From NCBI GenBank assembly GCA_033762375.1, contig JANRLQ010000031.1:7688-71687 (forward strand): a stretch of 64,000 bases of DNA, written 5' to 3'. Below the pieces are notes generated by a model, which was not told the origin of the DNA, made no database searches, and saw nothing but the letters and a program-made list of their open reading frames with translations. Positions 44,068 through 53,479 of this stretch are shown here, in pieces. The DNA is from RDXT01 sp033762375 (GTDB taxonomy: Bacteria; Bacteroidota; Bacteroidia; J057). A program made the translations under genes and the position numbers. Within the stretch, counting starts at the first letter, position 1, and every line of letters starts with the position of its first letter.

Positions 44068-44751
44068 TCAAATCCAGGTCAGCACATAGTCTGTGCGATA
44101 GCTGGCGTAGGGCAGGTGTGTCGGCTGTGACAGGACTGACACCCGCAAGCCGCAGGCAGCAGCTATGCGGCGTATCTCGTCGGCTGACCAGAATTTCCCC
44201 ATGGGCGATCGTCCGGATGCTACTTGCAGGTAATACCGGGCCCGATCCTGCCACCGCGGAAAAAACACCCGCAGCCGGGCGCTGTCGGGTACGTCCCCCA
44301 GCAATATCCTGCCACCGGGCTTGAGGAGCCGTGCCATGCCTTGGATGGCCAATAGTCCTTTGGCATAGGTATCCAGGTACTGAAAGGAGAAGTAGAGGCA
44401 GATTTTGTCAAATGTACTATCCAGCACGTCTCCCAGCCGGGTAGCATCTCCCGTCAGGTAGGTAAGCCCGGGCGCTGTATGCTGTGCCCGTGCCAGTCTT
44501 ATGTGGGGCGGCGAGATGTCCACGCCTACTGTCTCCCGGCATATCAGGGCCAAGTGCCGGGTGAGGACTCCGTTGCCACAGCATACATCCAGGAGATGAT
44601 CCTCCGGTCTGAGGGCCAGCCGCTCGCTGATACAGGCGACTATCTGGCCCAGGGTCTCCTCATCCACCGGCTGACCGACCCGGGTACGTGCCACCTGCCG
44701 CTGCGGATCGGGATCGTGTGCCAGGGCAGCCCAGTAGGTTTGCCAGTTCAT
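44068..44751 (-). CDS. Class I SAM-dependent methyltransferase
   Basis: A 227-residue Rossmann methyltransferase. Motif I is LLDVCCGNGVLTRHL; the acidic ribose-binding residue follows in VGVDISPPHI; motif II/III regions are YLTGDATRL and LLKPGGRILLGD. No N-terminal or C-terminal extra domain indicates a substrate. Its ATG overlaps the stop of the TatD gene by 4 bp, so the three genes 46102-44068 form one minus-strand operon. A small-molecule or sugar O-methyltransferase role is as likely as any other. Confidence 0.82.
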   Translation of the reverse strand: MNWQTYWAALAHDPDPQRQVARTRVGQPVDEETLGQIVACISERLALRPEDHLLDVCCGNGVLTRHLALICRETVGVDISPPHIRLARAQHTAPGLTYLTGDATRLGDVLDSTFDKICLYFSFQYLDTYAKGLLAIQGMARLLKPGGRILLGDVPDSARLRVFFPRWQDRARYYLQVASGRSPMGKFWSADEIRRIAAACGLRVSVLSQPTHLPYASYRTDYVLTWI

Positions 44752-45545
44752 CCGGTGATAGCAGGTATGCGGGTAAATACAGCCTGTGCGTTTTGAGAGG
44801 TGACGGCTGCAACTTCTTCCGGCTCGAGTCCTTTGATCCGGGCGATCGCCTCACAGACCAGGGTTGTATAACTGCTTTCGTTGCGGCGGTTTTTGGCCTT
44901 GCGATGTGGCTCCGGCGGCAGATATGGGCTATCTGTCTCCAATACCAGCCCGGAGAGGGGCACCTCCCGGACCATCGCCTGCACATCTGCCCGGTAGGTC
45001 ACGATCCCCCCGATGCCCAGCTTAAACCCACCCAACTCCAGAATACGGAGTGCCTGGGCCGGTGTCCCGTCAAAACAGTGGAATATGCCCCAGAGGGTAT
45101 CTTCGTTTTCAGCCGCTATCAGAGCGGTTGTTGGGTCTATGGCATCCCGCGCATGGAGGATCAGGGGGAGACCGGCTGATTTAGCCCATTGTACTTGCAC
45201 CCGCAGGGCAGCCTCCTGCCAGGGCAGCGTAGAGGTATCCCAATACAGGTCTAGTCCCGTCTCGCCGATCCCGTACCATGTCAGGTCGGGATCATCCAGA
45301 TATGTTTTGATCCCGGCCAGGGTCTCTTCCCAGTTTTCATGTACGGAACAAGGGTGCAGGCCGATCATCGGGAAATAAAAATCCGGGGCTGATGCAGCCA
45401 GCCGGAGCATACGGGGGACACTTTCCAGGTCCACGTTGGGCAGGCATACTGCCGCGAGGGCTTCGCGTGCCCGTGTGTGTACTGCTGCCCTATCTGCCTC
45501 AAAAGCAGGCATATACAGATGCGAGTGGGTATCTATGGGCTTCAT
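44748..45545 (-). CDS. TatD-family metal-dependent hydrolase
   Basis: A 265-residue TIM-barrel hydrolase of the TatD DNase family. Metal ligands are seen in DTHSHLY, GIGETGLDLYW (Glu), ILHARDA, FHCFDGT and LETDSPYL, in the usual order, and PPEPHRKAKNRRNE matches the conserved loop. TatD proteins are 3'-5' exonucleases or D-aminoacyl-related hydrolases; which applies is not shown. It overlaps by 4 bp with both neighbours, the SHOCT-like gene upstream and the methyltransferase downstream. Confidence 0.92.
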   Translation of the reverse strand: MKPIDTHSHLYMPAFEADRAAVHTRAREALAAVCLPNVDLESVPRMLRLAASAPDFYFPMIGLHPCSVHENWEETLAGIKTYLDDPDLTWYGIGETGLDLYWDTSTLPWQEAALRVQVQWAKSAGLPLILHARDAIDPTTALIAAENEDTLWGIFHCFDGTPAQALRILELGGFKLGIGGIVTYRADVQAMVREVPLSGLVLETDSPYLPPEPHRKAKNRRNESSYTTLVCEAIARIKGLEPEEVAAVTSQNAQAVFTRIPAITG

Positions 45546-46102
45546 AGGCGGCTCAGCAGTTCTTCTTTTTTCTCTTCGTATTCAATCAGAGACAATTTCC
45601 CATCATTGTACCGGTCGTAGAGCATGTCTATGGTCCGCATGATCTCGTCCCGGAGATTAAGCCAGGAAAGTTCTGTATCGCTGTACCCTTCATAGGTTTT
45701 TTTCAGCATTTCCTCCGCCTGCAAGTCCTTATTGGCGATATTCTCAAATACCCGCCGCAGGGTTTGGGCTACCTGTTCATTTTTGACCGGAAGTGTATTG
45801 GGCACAAACTGACCTTTCTGATTGGCAAATACAATCACCTTGCTGCCCTGGGCCTGGACTTCCCGTACATCTTCAAGCAAAAATGCCCCACCTGCATAAT
45901 AACAACGGTCTTTGGTGAGCATAATCACACTCGTGCTGAAGGGTCCCTCATTCAGGTGCAAGGCCAGAACATCATTGGGGCTGGTGACCCGGGTATCCTT
46001 GATGAGAATTTTTCCCAGCTTGACGGCGGGCAACTGCGGGCTGACGTATAGTCCGTTTTTTTCGTCCTGGGGAAATTTTTCCTTGATCAGGGCTGCGTAC
46101 AT
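45542..46102 (-). CDS. Unknown protein with PH-like body and SHOCT-like tail
   Basis: A 186-residue cytoplasmic protein, first gene of the operon with tatD. The central part is beta-rich (SVIMLTKDRCYYAGG, FLLEDVREVQAQGSKVIVFAN) and resembles a small PH-like or bacterial tubby-like fold. The last 28 residues, MLYDRYNDGKLSLIEYEEKKEELLSRL, look like a SHOCT oligomerisation motif. No signal peptide or membrane segment. A TATATTTG box lies upstream at 46206-46213. Function unknown. Confidence 0.65.
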   Translation of the reverse strand: MYAALIKEKFPQDEKNGLYVSPQLPAVKLGKILIKDTRVTSPNDVLALHLNEGPFSTSVIMLTKDRCYYAGGAFLLEDVREVQAQGSKVIVFANQKGQFVPNTLPVKNEQVAQTLRRVFENIANKDLQAEEMLKKTYEGYSDTELSWLNLRDEIMRTIDMLYDRYNDGKLSLIEYEEKKEELLSRL

Positions 46103-46284
46103 ACCGGCTTGTCTTAACGTTTTTTTACTCAGGCCATCAGAAAAGTCTGGCTAATCCAAACCCTCCCGTTGCGGACAGGTTAATATCCAGCCCAACTCAG
46201 GCAGACAAATATACGAGAATGGCGGGCCAGTAGTGAATTTTTTCACGCTGAGGCCTCCGGCAGGGCGAGTGCCGGAAATTCACG

Positions 46285-46292
46285 TACCTTTC
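46285..46292 (+). promoter_or_regulatory. Probable -7 promoter box (TACCTTTC)
   Basis: TACCTTTC lies 38 bp before the hydrolase-like gene at 46331. Confidence 0.4.
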
Positions 46293-46330
46293 TATTCGCA
46301 ACAATCACTCAGGCATCAGCAGCCAGATAT

Positions 46331-47101
46331 ATGCAGCATATCCTCGTGTTACATGGCAATGGCGGGTCACGCACCCGATTTGAGCCCGCGCTGGCACTTC
46401 TGGCAACCGAGCACCCGGATATCCGGGTTGTGATCCCGGCCCTGAGCGGATTTGACGGGCGTCCACTCCCGGACGGGGTGGATTATTGGGACTTGTTTTT
46501 GCAGGAAACAGGGCAAGCCATGCACCCATACGAGGCGGAAGACTGGATTTTGTACGGGCACGGGATCGGGGGTTCCCTGCTGATGGAACTGGCAGCCCGC
46601 CGGTACACCTTCCCGCAGGGTTTTACGATCCGCCCCAGGAGGGTGATCCTCCACGGTGCCATCGGTGCCTCACTCGACCGGCGGTGGTTTCCCCGGCTGA
46701 TGAAACCACAATGGATACGCCACCTGATCCGGACCCTGGTCGCCAGCCCGGCCCTCCGCCCGATGTGGGTGAAGCGGCTTTTTTTGCACCCTGAGCGTAT
46801 CCCGGCAGATGTGCGCAATCGTTTTTTTGAAGACTACGGCCGCTGTGCGTCTTTTTCTGTCTGGTTTGACCTGATCACGGATGCCTGGTACCAGCGTATC
46901 CGCCCCCTGGTCCGGGATGAGCCCTTTTACCTCCTTTGGGGTGAACGGGAGCGGGTGGTTGCCTCTAAATACCTGCCACTCTGGACAGCGGATTTCCCCC
47001 GTGCCACCCTGGACATCATGCCTGGCTGGGACCACTTCCCGATGCTGGACGACCCGGCAGGATTTGTCCGAAAATTTGTAGTATTGACCACTGGTACATG
47101 A
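46331..47101 (+). CDS. Alpha/beta-hydrolase-like protein lacking the nucleophile Ser
   Basis: A 256-residue alpha/beta-hydrolase fold protein. It has the N-terminal oxyanion motif VLHGNGGS, the acid region YLLWGERERVV and the catalytic His in GWDHFPML. At the nucleophile elbow, where GxSxGG is expected, it reads GHGIGG, with Gly78 in place of Ser. It is therefore unlikely to be an ordinary esterase and may bind rather than cleave. Its stop overlaps the start of the next gene by 4 bp (ATGA), so the two are translationally coupled and probably act together. Confidence 0.8.
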   Translation: MQHILVLHGNGGSRTRFEPALALLATEHPDIRVVIPALSGFDGRPLPDGVDYWDLFLQETGQAMHPYEAEDWILYGHGIGGSLLMELAARRYTFPQGFTIRPRRVILHGAIGASLDRRWFPRLMKPQWIRHLIRTLVASPALRPMWVKRLFLHPERIPADVRNRFFEDYGRCASFSVWFDLITDAWYQRIRPLVRDEPFYLLWGERERVVASKYLPLWTADFPRATLDIMPGWDHFPMLDDPAGFVRKFVVLTTGT

Positions 47102-49182
47102 GCAAACGCACCCAACTGGATACCCTCAGCCAACTCGGCCTGCCTACCCCACCCTACCGGGTCGTGGGATATGCTGATTTTGAGGCAGGTACCTGGGAGT
47201 CGCGCCTGCAGGGGCTTCACTATCCGGTCGCAGTACGATCCTCATACGCTGACGAAGACGGCACCAACCGCTCCTATGCCGGCCATTTCAAAACCCGGCT
47301 GCGGGTCGGACCTGCTGAGATAGGAGCTGCGATCAGGGAGGTATTCAACTCCTATGGCAACCCTGCCGGGCAGGAGGTCATCGTACAGGAGATGGTCGAG
47401 GCTGACTATAGCGGGGTGTTGTTTGGCTGCCGGGAGGCTGTCTGGAAAGCAGAGATGAGTCCCGGGAGCGGCGAGGCGGTTGTGGGCGGGGCCGTGACCC
47501 CGATTACCCTGCTCCTGCCCCGGTTCACCCGGCTGGATGTGAGCTTAGCGGCTTTTTTTCGCCGGTGGCAGCCATTCGGACGAGACCGGAGCCGGGCATC
47601 CCTGATCCAGCCCCTCATACACCTGTCCTGGTGCTGCCGCCACCTCCTGCGGCATGAGCCAGCTGCAAGCCCCCTGGGCCTGGACATTGAGTTTGCTATC
47701 AGCCGGGGCAAACTCTACCTGCTCCAGGCACGGCCGATTACCACCCCGGAGGCTGCCGAGGAGGTACTCACCTCCGCCAATCACCGCGAAATCCTCCCGC
47801 CCATCCCTTCTCAGATGATGACGGCCATCATTGCCTCATGCAGCCGTCACCTGTTTGGTTATTACAAAAGACTGGACCCCAGCCTCCGCGACCGGGATTT
47901 TATCGAGGTATCCGGCGGGATGCCCTGGATCAATCTCTCTGCCCTGCTGGACATGATGGTGAGCTGGGGCCTGCCGACGTCGCTGGTCTGTGACTCTGTA
48001 GGCGCAGAGGATGTGTATCGCGTCAAACTCCGGCCCTGGCAGATGCTCCGCAAATGGAAAGTATTTGTACGGGTGCTGCGGGAGCAGCTATATGTCGCCA
48101 TCCGGGCCCGGCAATGGGTCCGCAGCAAACGCCGTGACCTGCGCTCGACCCTGGAGGCCCGCCGCAGGCTCTGGTATCACGCCCCTGACGTAGCCTTCAC
48201 CAACTGGCTCACGGACATGCAGTTTCTCTACGTAGAGCTGGTATCACATATGCAGGCCCTCACGGGTGCGATGTCCGGCCCGGTCAAACTCCTCGACAAA
48301 CTCGGTCTGCTCCGGCTCTTGCCCGACAAAAGCGAAAGTACCGAGTACCTGGAAGCCTATCGCCAACTCCTGGCAGGTGACCTGAGCCGGGAGGCATTTG
48401 TGGCACGGTACGGACACCGGGGATTTTATGAGTCTGACATCGGGCACAAGCGGCTTGGGGAATATACTGAGTCTGAATGGGCGGCGCTCCAGGCTACGGC
48501 TCACAAAACAGCCCCTAACCTCGCTCCGCATAGTTTCTGGCTCATCATCCGGCTCAGCCAGCCCCTGCTGCGGCTTATGCGCACCCGCGAGTGGCTGCGC
48601 AACCACGCCATGCGGTATTTTGCGTGGCTCCGGGAAGAGCTGATGGACCATACCCAGGCACGTCTCGGCAAGGACTTTGACTTCAGTGCGTGGCGGCCGG
48701 AGCATATCAGCCTGGCCCTGGAAAAAGGCCGTGACAGCCTCTCCGGCATTAGCTACCCTGCACAGAGCGGCTGGGACATGGATACCTTTCTTGCCAGCCG
48801 GGGCGGGCGTCGCACCCACGTTTCCTACCTCGCGACCCATACCGCTGCTGCGCAGGCGGCCCGCCACCAGGGCCTGGGCATCTATCCCGGCGTCGTGCGG
48901 GGACAAATCTGGCGCGTGGCGCAGGCCGACCTCACACAGGTACAGCGGCCCGACTTCCCGTCTGTGATCCTGCTGACAGACTCCCTCGATCCGGGCTGGA
49001 TCCCCTATTTTGTTCAGGCAGATGGGGTCCTGGCCTATGTGGGCGGGCTGCTCTCCCATGCCTCCATCATCCTGCGGGAGTCACAGATTCCTGCCATCAC
49101 CCAGCTCCCCCGTGAGTGGACTTTCCAGACCGGCGACTGGGTCGAGATGGACGGCAGCAAGGGAACGGTGGTACGGGTGTGA
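47098..49182 (+). CDS. PEP synthase / rifampin phosphotransferase-like protein
   Basis: A 694-residue protein built like PEP synthase and rifampin phosphotransferase. An N-terminal ATP-grasp pyruvate/PEP-binding region (VAVRSSYADEDGTNRSYAG, VIVQEMVEADYSGVLFG, DIEFAISRGKLYLLQARPI) is followed by a long central region (about 230-600) of no clear family and a C-terminal swivelling phosphohistidine domain (GGLLSHASIILRES, His654). The PEP/pyruvate TIM barrel is absent, so it should transfer phosphate from ATP via His654 to some other acceptor. The ATP-grasp portion is short (about 220 residues). It overlaps the hydrolase-like gene by 4 bp. The acceptor is unknown; antibiotic phosphorylation is only one possibility. 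Confidence 0.8.
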   Translation: MSKRTQLDTLSQLGLPTPPYRVVGYADFEAGTWESRLQGLHYPVAVRSSYADEDGTNRSYAGHFKTRLRVGPAEIGAAIREVFNSYGNPAGQEVIVQEMVEADYSGVLFGCREAVWKAEMSPGSGEAVVGGAVTPITLLLPRFTRLDVSLAAFFRRWQPFGRDRSRASLIQPLIHLSWCCRHLLRHEPAASPLGLDIEFAISRGKLYLLQARPITTPEAAEEVLTSANHREILPPIPSQMMTAIIASCSRHLFGYYKRLDPSLRDRDFIEVSGGMPWINLSALLDMMVSWGLPTSLVCDSVGAEDVYRVKLRPWQMLRKWKVFVRVLREQLYVAIRARQWVRSKRRDLRSTLEARRRLWYHAPDVAFTNWLTDMQFLYVELVSHMQALTGAMSGPVKLLDKLGLLRLLPDKSESTEYLEAYRQLLAGDLSREAFVARYGHRGFYESDIGHKRLGEYTESEWAALQATAHKTAPNLAPHSFWLIIRLSQPLLRLMRTREWLRNHAMRYFAWLREELMDHTQARLGKDFDFSAWRPEHISLALEKGRDSLSGISYPAQSGWDMDTFLASRGGRRTHVSYLATHTAAAQAARHQGLGIYPGVVRGQIWRVAQADLTQVQRPDFPSVILLTDSLDPGWIPYFVQADGVLAYVGGLLSHASIILRESQIPAITQLPREWTFQTGDWVEMDGSKGTVVRV

Positions 49183-49242
49183 GGCTCATCCAGGATACGG
49201 CAGCCTTTACATTCCCCCTCTCCAACTATCCCCAACTTTTTC

Positions 49243-49250
49243 TATCTTTA
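49243..49250 (+). promoter_or_regulatory. Probable -7 promoter box (TATCTTTA)
   Basis: TATCTTTA lies 53 bp before the AAA ATPase ATG at 49304. Confidence 0.35.
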
Positions 49251-49303
49251 CCGTAACAATATCTGGACGAGCTGATCGTCTGATCCGTATCGTATTTATT
49301 CCC

Positions 49304-51313
49304 ATGACATCAGAAACCCCTGTTACCCCTGCGGCTGAACAGCCTCTCGCACCGGCAGCTGAGCCTGCTACCCCCAAAGTCCTGGTGCCCGAGTGGGTAC
49401 ATGAGATCAAACGCAAGTACCTCTCCGAAAACGTCTCCCAGTTCATCATCCACGGCAATATCAATGACTATGTCCACGTGAACCGCGAGGGCAAGTCCAC
49501 CTATTACCGCCTGCGGGAGTTCCTGAACGAAGAGATGTTTAAGTACAAAGACACCGTCATCTACTACGACCGTGCCGCGGGAATCAAGTTTAAGGACGAT
49601 ACCCTCTTTGGGGGGGACGGCAATATGCGCCGCGACTTCCTGGAGATCATGAAACTGTTTGATGAACTCACGGACAATAACTTCGGCGAGCTGAACCGCA
49701 ACCCGGCCCGGTCGTTTTTTACGCTGGACACGTACTTTAACCTGCTTGTAAACCAGGACTTCCTCAACTCCTGGGTACGCCAGGTCGAGAAGGCGATGGA
49801 GGGCAAAAAATCAGCACCAGCCCCTGAGGCCCGCAAACGCGACGAAGACATCATCGAGCGGTTTATGCGCCTCAACCTGCCAGAGTTTGGAGACAAAAAA
49901 GAAGACTCTATGTCCAAACTCAAGGAGCGGCTGGAGATATTCAAACAAAAACTGGCCCGGCCCCGCTCCATTGCGTTTGTGGTGGAGTATGCCGAGACCC
50001 TGATCCCCATGAGCGACAACGCCAGCCTCCATGCAGATGAGCAGATGCTGCTGATCTTCATGCAGAAGTGGGCGAAGGAACAGCGGTTTCTTGACGCTGA
50101 CCTGACCCTGGTCGTCCTCACCGAGAACCTCATAGACCTCAATGCACAGTACGTCCGCAACCCCTTCACGTATGACGTGCAGATCCAGTACCCCAGCGAG
50201 GCTGAAAGGCTCTCCTTCATCCAGCACTTCCTGGAGCAGCAGCCGGAGGTAAAGCCGCATTTTGAGATGTCGGCAGAGGTCCTGGCAAAAAATACAGCAG
50301 GCCTGACCCTGGTACACCTCAATACGATCATGTCCGAGGCTGCCGGTAACAAAATCCTCTACACCAATGCTGACCTCAACAAGCAGAAAAAAGAGATGAT
50401 TGAGGCTGAGGCGGGAGGATTGCTGGAGTTTGTCTCCGGCAAATACAGCCTCAAGGATGTAGCCGGTCATGCCCATGCCAAAAAACACCTGCTGGACGCC
50501 GCTACAGCCCTCAAGGCTGGCCGGTCAGACGTCATGCCGATGGGGTATCTGGTCTCAGGGCCGGTAGGTACGGGCAAGACCTTTATGATCACCTGTTTTG
50601 CCAATGATATCGGCGTGCCGATGGTCCTGCTCAAAAACTTCCGGGGCATGTACGTAGGCCAGAGCGAAGGCAACCTCCAGAAAGTCCTGAAGATCCTCAA
50701 GGCCATGGCACCGGTGGCGGTGATGATAGACGAGGCTGATGCGTACCTCGGCTCGCGCAGCGATGACGGGGGCAGCGGGGTCAACAGCCGCCTTTTCTCC
50801 ATGCTGGCCAGCTTCATGAGTGATACTGAAAACCGGGGCCGGATCATCTGGTTTCTCGTCACGGCAAGGCCTGACCTGATGCCTGTGGACTTCAAACGCC
50901 AGGGACGCGCCGAGGAGCATATTGCCCTGTTTTATCCTGAAACCCTCGAAGAGAAAAAAGAAATTCTCTCCGTCATGCTCAAAAAAACGGGGATCAAAGA
51001 GCTGAAAGCAGAAGACTTTGATGATGACTTCTTCGAAGACCTGACCGTACGATCAGGAGCTGACATGGAGGCGGCCCTGACCCGTGCCAAGTTTAAGACA
51101 GCCAGCCTGGGCCTGGACAAGATCACCGTGGACATTGTGGCGCAAGTCTTCAATGACTTCCTGCCCCCGTCCTACCCGGAGGAAATAGACCTTATGAACT
51201 ACGCTGCGGTGCTGGAGTGTACCTCCAAAGAACTGCTCCCGGCCCGGTTCCGAAACATGACCCGGCAGGAAGTACTGGAAATGGTACAAGAGCTGAAAAT
51301 GCGTATCCGATAG
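49304..51313 (+). CDS. Large AAA-family ATPase
   Basis: A 669-residue cytoplasmic protein. The N-terminal 380 residues look like a degenerate P-loop-type domain (SQFIIHGNINDYVHV; SIAFVVEYAETLIP; DLTLVVLTENLIDL) without a clear Walker A. The C-terminal AAA domain is complete: Walker A GPVGTGKT (K425), Walker B VAVMIDEADAYL, sensor region WFLVTARPDLM and an Arg-containing FKRQGRAEEH. The frame is open upstream into the preceding gene, but the ATG at 49304 follows a promoter-like box and starts a Pro/Ala/Glu-rich leader (about 30 residues). Likely a protein-remodelling ATPase; the substrate is unknown. Confidence 0.8.
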   Translation: MTSETPVTPAAEQPLAPAAEPATPKVLVPEWVHEIKRKYLSENVSQFIIHGNINDYVHVNREGKSTYYRLREFLNEEMFKYKDTVIYYDRAAGIKFKDDTLFGGDGNMRRDFLEIMKLFDELTDNNFGELNRNPARSFFTLDTYFNLLVNQDFLNSWVRQVEKAMEGKKSAPAPEARKRDEDIIERFMRLNLPEFGDKKEDSMSKLKERLEIFKQKLARPRSIAFVVEYAETLIPMSDNASLHADEQMLLIFMQKWAKEQRFLDADLTLVVLTENLIDLNAQYVRNPFTYDVQIQYPSEAERLSFIQHFLEQQPEVKPHFEMSAEVLAKNTAGLTLVHLNTIMSEAAGNKILYTNADLNKQKKEMIEAEAGGLLEFVSGKYSLKDVAGHAHAKKHLLDAATALKAGRSDVMPMGYLVSGPVGTGKTFMITCFANDIGVPMVLLKNFRGMYVGQSEGNLQKVLKILKAMAPVAVMIDEADAYLGSRSDDGGSGVNSRLFSMLASFMSDTENRGRIIWFLVTARPDLMPVDFKRQGRAEEHIALFYPETLEEKKEILSVMLKKTGIKELKAEDFDDDFFEDLTVRSGADMEAALTRAKFKTASLGLDKITVDIVAQVFNDFLPPSYPEEIDLMNYAAVLECTSKELLPARFRNMTRQEVLEMVQELKMRIR

Positions 51314-51525
51314 GGCCCAGCCATGCTCCCATGCCATCTGACCGGGATTTTCTGACGTTGATGCCCTGAATTATCCCATTCAATACCGGCCCCCTGAACC
51401 AATCGGGCAGGTATTCGTTTTTTTGCAGACTGGGAGGTACGTATTACCCCTCAGCCGGTCTGGTTCTGATACGATGGGAAGGAAAGGACCGGTTTTCCCT
51501 GGCACTTTTTTCAGGATATGGTGTA

Positions 51526-51906
51526 ATGAAACAATTATTTTTTCTTCAGTTGCTGACCGCCCTGGGTTGGTCAGGACTGAGTCCGGTCTTTTCACAGGAT
51601 TTTGCAGCAGCGACGGAGGAGGTTTCCTGCTTCCGGTCTGCGACCACGGCCTTCTCGCCCAATGGCGACGGGATCAACGATGTATTTGACATCCAGCACG
51701 AGTGTGCTTTCAGCTCGTACGAGCTGCGGATATATGACATGGCCGGGCACTTGATTTTTTCGTCTGCCGAGGGTCACCCGACCTGGAACGGCATGATCCG
51801 GATGCAGCCCGCCCCGGAGGGATTTTACCGCTGGGAGCTTGTCGGAGAGATGGCGGGGAGCCATGCCGCTATCCGCCAGACAGGTGAGCTGGTATTGGCT
51901 CGCTAA
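51526..51906 (+). CDS. Signal peptide plus T9SS type B sorting domain only
   Basis: A 126-residue protein. A signal peptide (about 1-23, ending SPVFS) is followed almost at once by a gliding-motility-type C-terminal domain (type B, CHU_C): AFSPNGDGINDVFDI, YELRIYDMAGHLIF, WNGMI, EGFYRWELVGE and a final TGELVLAR. These domains normally form the last 90 residues of large T9SS cargo proteins; here nothing else is attached. It is followed by a strong terminator. It could be a free-standing surface protein or the remnant of a larger one. Confidence 0.8.
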   Translation: MKQLFFLQLLTALGWSGLSPVFSQDFAAATEEVSCFRSATTAFSPNGDGINDVFDIQHECAFSSYELRIYDMAGHLIFSSAEGHPTWNGMIRMQPAPEGFYRWELVGEMAGSHAAIRQTGELVLAR

Positions 51907-51937
51907 GTCCTGCACAAGGTTTTTTCATTGTGATAAG

Positions 51938-51965
51938 AAGGAGAAGGTCGTGAGGTCTTCTCCTT
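51938..51965 (+). terminator. Rho-independent terminator
   Basis: 9-bp arms (AAGGAGAAG / CTTCTCCTT) with a 10-nt loop, ending in a T run. Confidence 0.75.
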
Positions 51966-51985
51966 TTTTGGCGTCCCAGCCGGAC

Positions 51986-53350
51986 TCATACCGACGGGAA
52001 GTCCGTCCGGGTCCGCAGGCTGTCGAGGTCAGGATCCGTCTGCACCAGTTCCGGATCATCAAATCCGGCGTCCAGGGCTCGCCGGAGCCAGGTCATCGCC
52101 TCCTCCGGGCGGCCCTGGAGGGCAAGGGCACAGGCTGCATTATAGGCATGGCGGGAGTCGCCCTGGGTCCGAAACAAGGCCTCGCTGAGATCAAAGGCGT
52201 ATGTCTCTCCCCCCTGCCGTAAAAACAACTCCGCCACATGATCCGCTACTGCCGGATAAAACGCCTGCGGCTGTACTTGCTGCAAAAACACCCAGGCTGG
52301 TTCGGCTCCGCGGTAGCGCAGGAGCAGCTTGACACGCAGGATCGCCAGCCAAGCCTCCGGGTGACGGTCATAGGTTTCTTCCGCACGGGCCAGGGCCTCG
52401 TCATGACGGCCCGACGCCAGCGCTGTCCCTATGTCCAGCTCCGGGGTGCGTTCTGCAAAAGCCGGATACCGGGCTGTCAGGGCCGGGAGTGCGGACCAGT
52501 CTTCCAGATAGACGTATAAAAAAGCAACCGTACGAAAGGCCCAGCGTTTGTAGGCCTGGCTGCGAGCCTGCTCCAGGATCGCCAGCGCATCCTGAAGTGC
52601 CTCCCGGGGCTCACCGTGCTGGAGTTTTTCATTGATATCGTCCAACTGATCATCGAGCCGGTGGTCCCGGCGGTGGATCAGCAGGTGGATGTTTTCGCGG
52701 GCCAATAACAGGATGATCAGTACATCCCAGTACACCTGGTCGCGGACTGCCAGCCCCAGCAGGATCAGGCACAGGACAAGCCCCGTCACGATAGCGATCA
52801 GTTCGCTGTCCCAGCGGGGGTGCAGGCTCAGTGTATTCCGGAGGACATTGCCTCCGTCGAGCGGCAGGATCGGGAGTAAATTCACCAGACCCAGGCCCAG
52901 GGTGAAAGCCATCACATAGGTCCAGGCGGTACGGGTCGGCAAAAACAACGCAGGCCAGGTGCCGATGCCATAAAACAGCAGCCAGCAAAGCCCCCCCAAC
53001 AAGAGGCTCATCAGCGGACCTGCCACACTCACCCAGATACGCTGCCAGGGCAGCAGGTGGCTGTAGATGCCCTGCTGCGCAATCGTAAACCCACCGAGCG
53101 CGTGCAACTCAATGCGGGGCACCAGCCCCACCTGCCGATAAGCAAGGGCGTGCCCCCACTCATGGGCCAGGACCGCCACAAATGCCAGCACCAGCACCTC
53201 CAGGGCCTGGGGAATATTATGCTCCCACAGAAAAAAAATAATCCCCAGCAGCCAGAAACCAGGCCGTATCGCCACAGGCGTGCCCAGCAGCGCAAACCGG
53301 AGGGTGATCCGGGCCTGCCAACCAGTGGTCTCAAGCGGTACAAACAACAT
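51986..53350 (-). CDS. M50 site-2 protease-like membrane peptidase with TPR tail
   Basis: A 454-residue protein. The N-terminal 210 residues form an M50 metalloprotease membrane core: zinc motif HEWGH in VLAHEWGHALAYRQ and the third ligand in NLLPILPLDGGN. The C-terminal half is TPR-like helical repeats (QDALAILEQARSQAYKRWAF, YNAACALALQGRPEEAMTWLRRAL), ending in the TPR cap DPDLDSLR. The ATG at 53350 is preferred to an in-frame start at 53422. The TATATTTG box at 53409-53416 fits. Probably cleaves membrane-bound regulators; no anti-sigma factor is adjacent. Confidence 0.88.
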   Translation of the reverse strand: MLFVPLETTGWQARITLRFALLGTPVAIRPGFWLLGIIFFLWEHNIPQALEVLVLAFVAVLAHEWGHALAYRQVGLVPRIELHALGGFTIAQQGIYSHLLPWQRIWVSVAGPLMSLLLGGLCWLLFYGIGTWPALFLPTRTAWTYVMAFTLGLGLVNLLPILPLDGGNVLRNTLSLHPRWDSELIAIVTGLVLCLILLGLAVRDQVYWDVLIILLLARENIHLLIHRRDHRLDDQLDDINEKLQHGEPREALQDALAILEQARSQAYKRWAFRTVAFLYVYLEDWSALPALTARYPAFAERTPELDIGTALASGRHDEALARAEETYDRHPEAWLAILRVKLLLRYRGAEPAWVFLQQVQPQAFYPAVADHVAELFLRQGGETYAFDLSEALFRTQGDSRHAYNAACALALQGRPEEAMTWLRRALDAGFDDPELVQTDPDLDSLRTRTDFPSV

Positions 53351-53408
53351 ACGCCTTGCTGATCTGGGAAAAATTGGCCATCCAGAACCCCATGTCCTGC
53401 GCCTCCCG

Positions 53409-53416
53409 GCAAATAT
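53409..53416 (-). promoter_or_regulatory. Probable -7 promoter box of the M50 gene (TATATTTG)
   Basis: An exact TAnnTTTG match on the minus strand, 58 bp before the ATG. Confidence 0.45.
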
Positions 53417-53479
53417 ACACAAGATCGCGGGCTATCCACCATAGCACCCAACCACTGCCGACGGAACCAATATTCTCCG

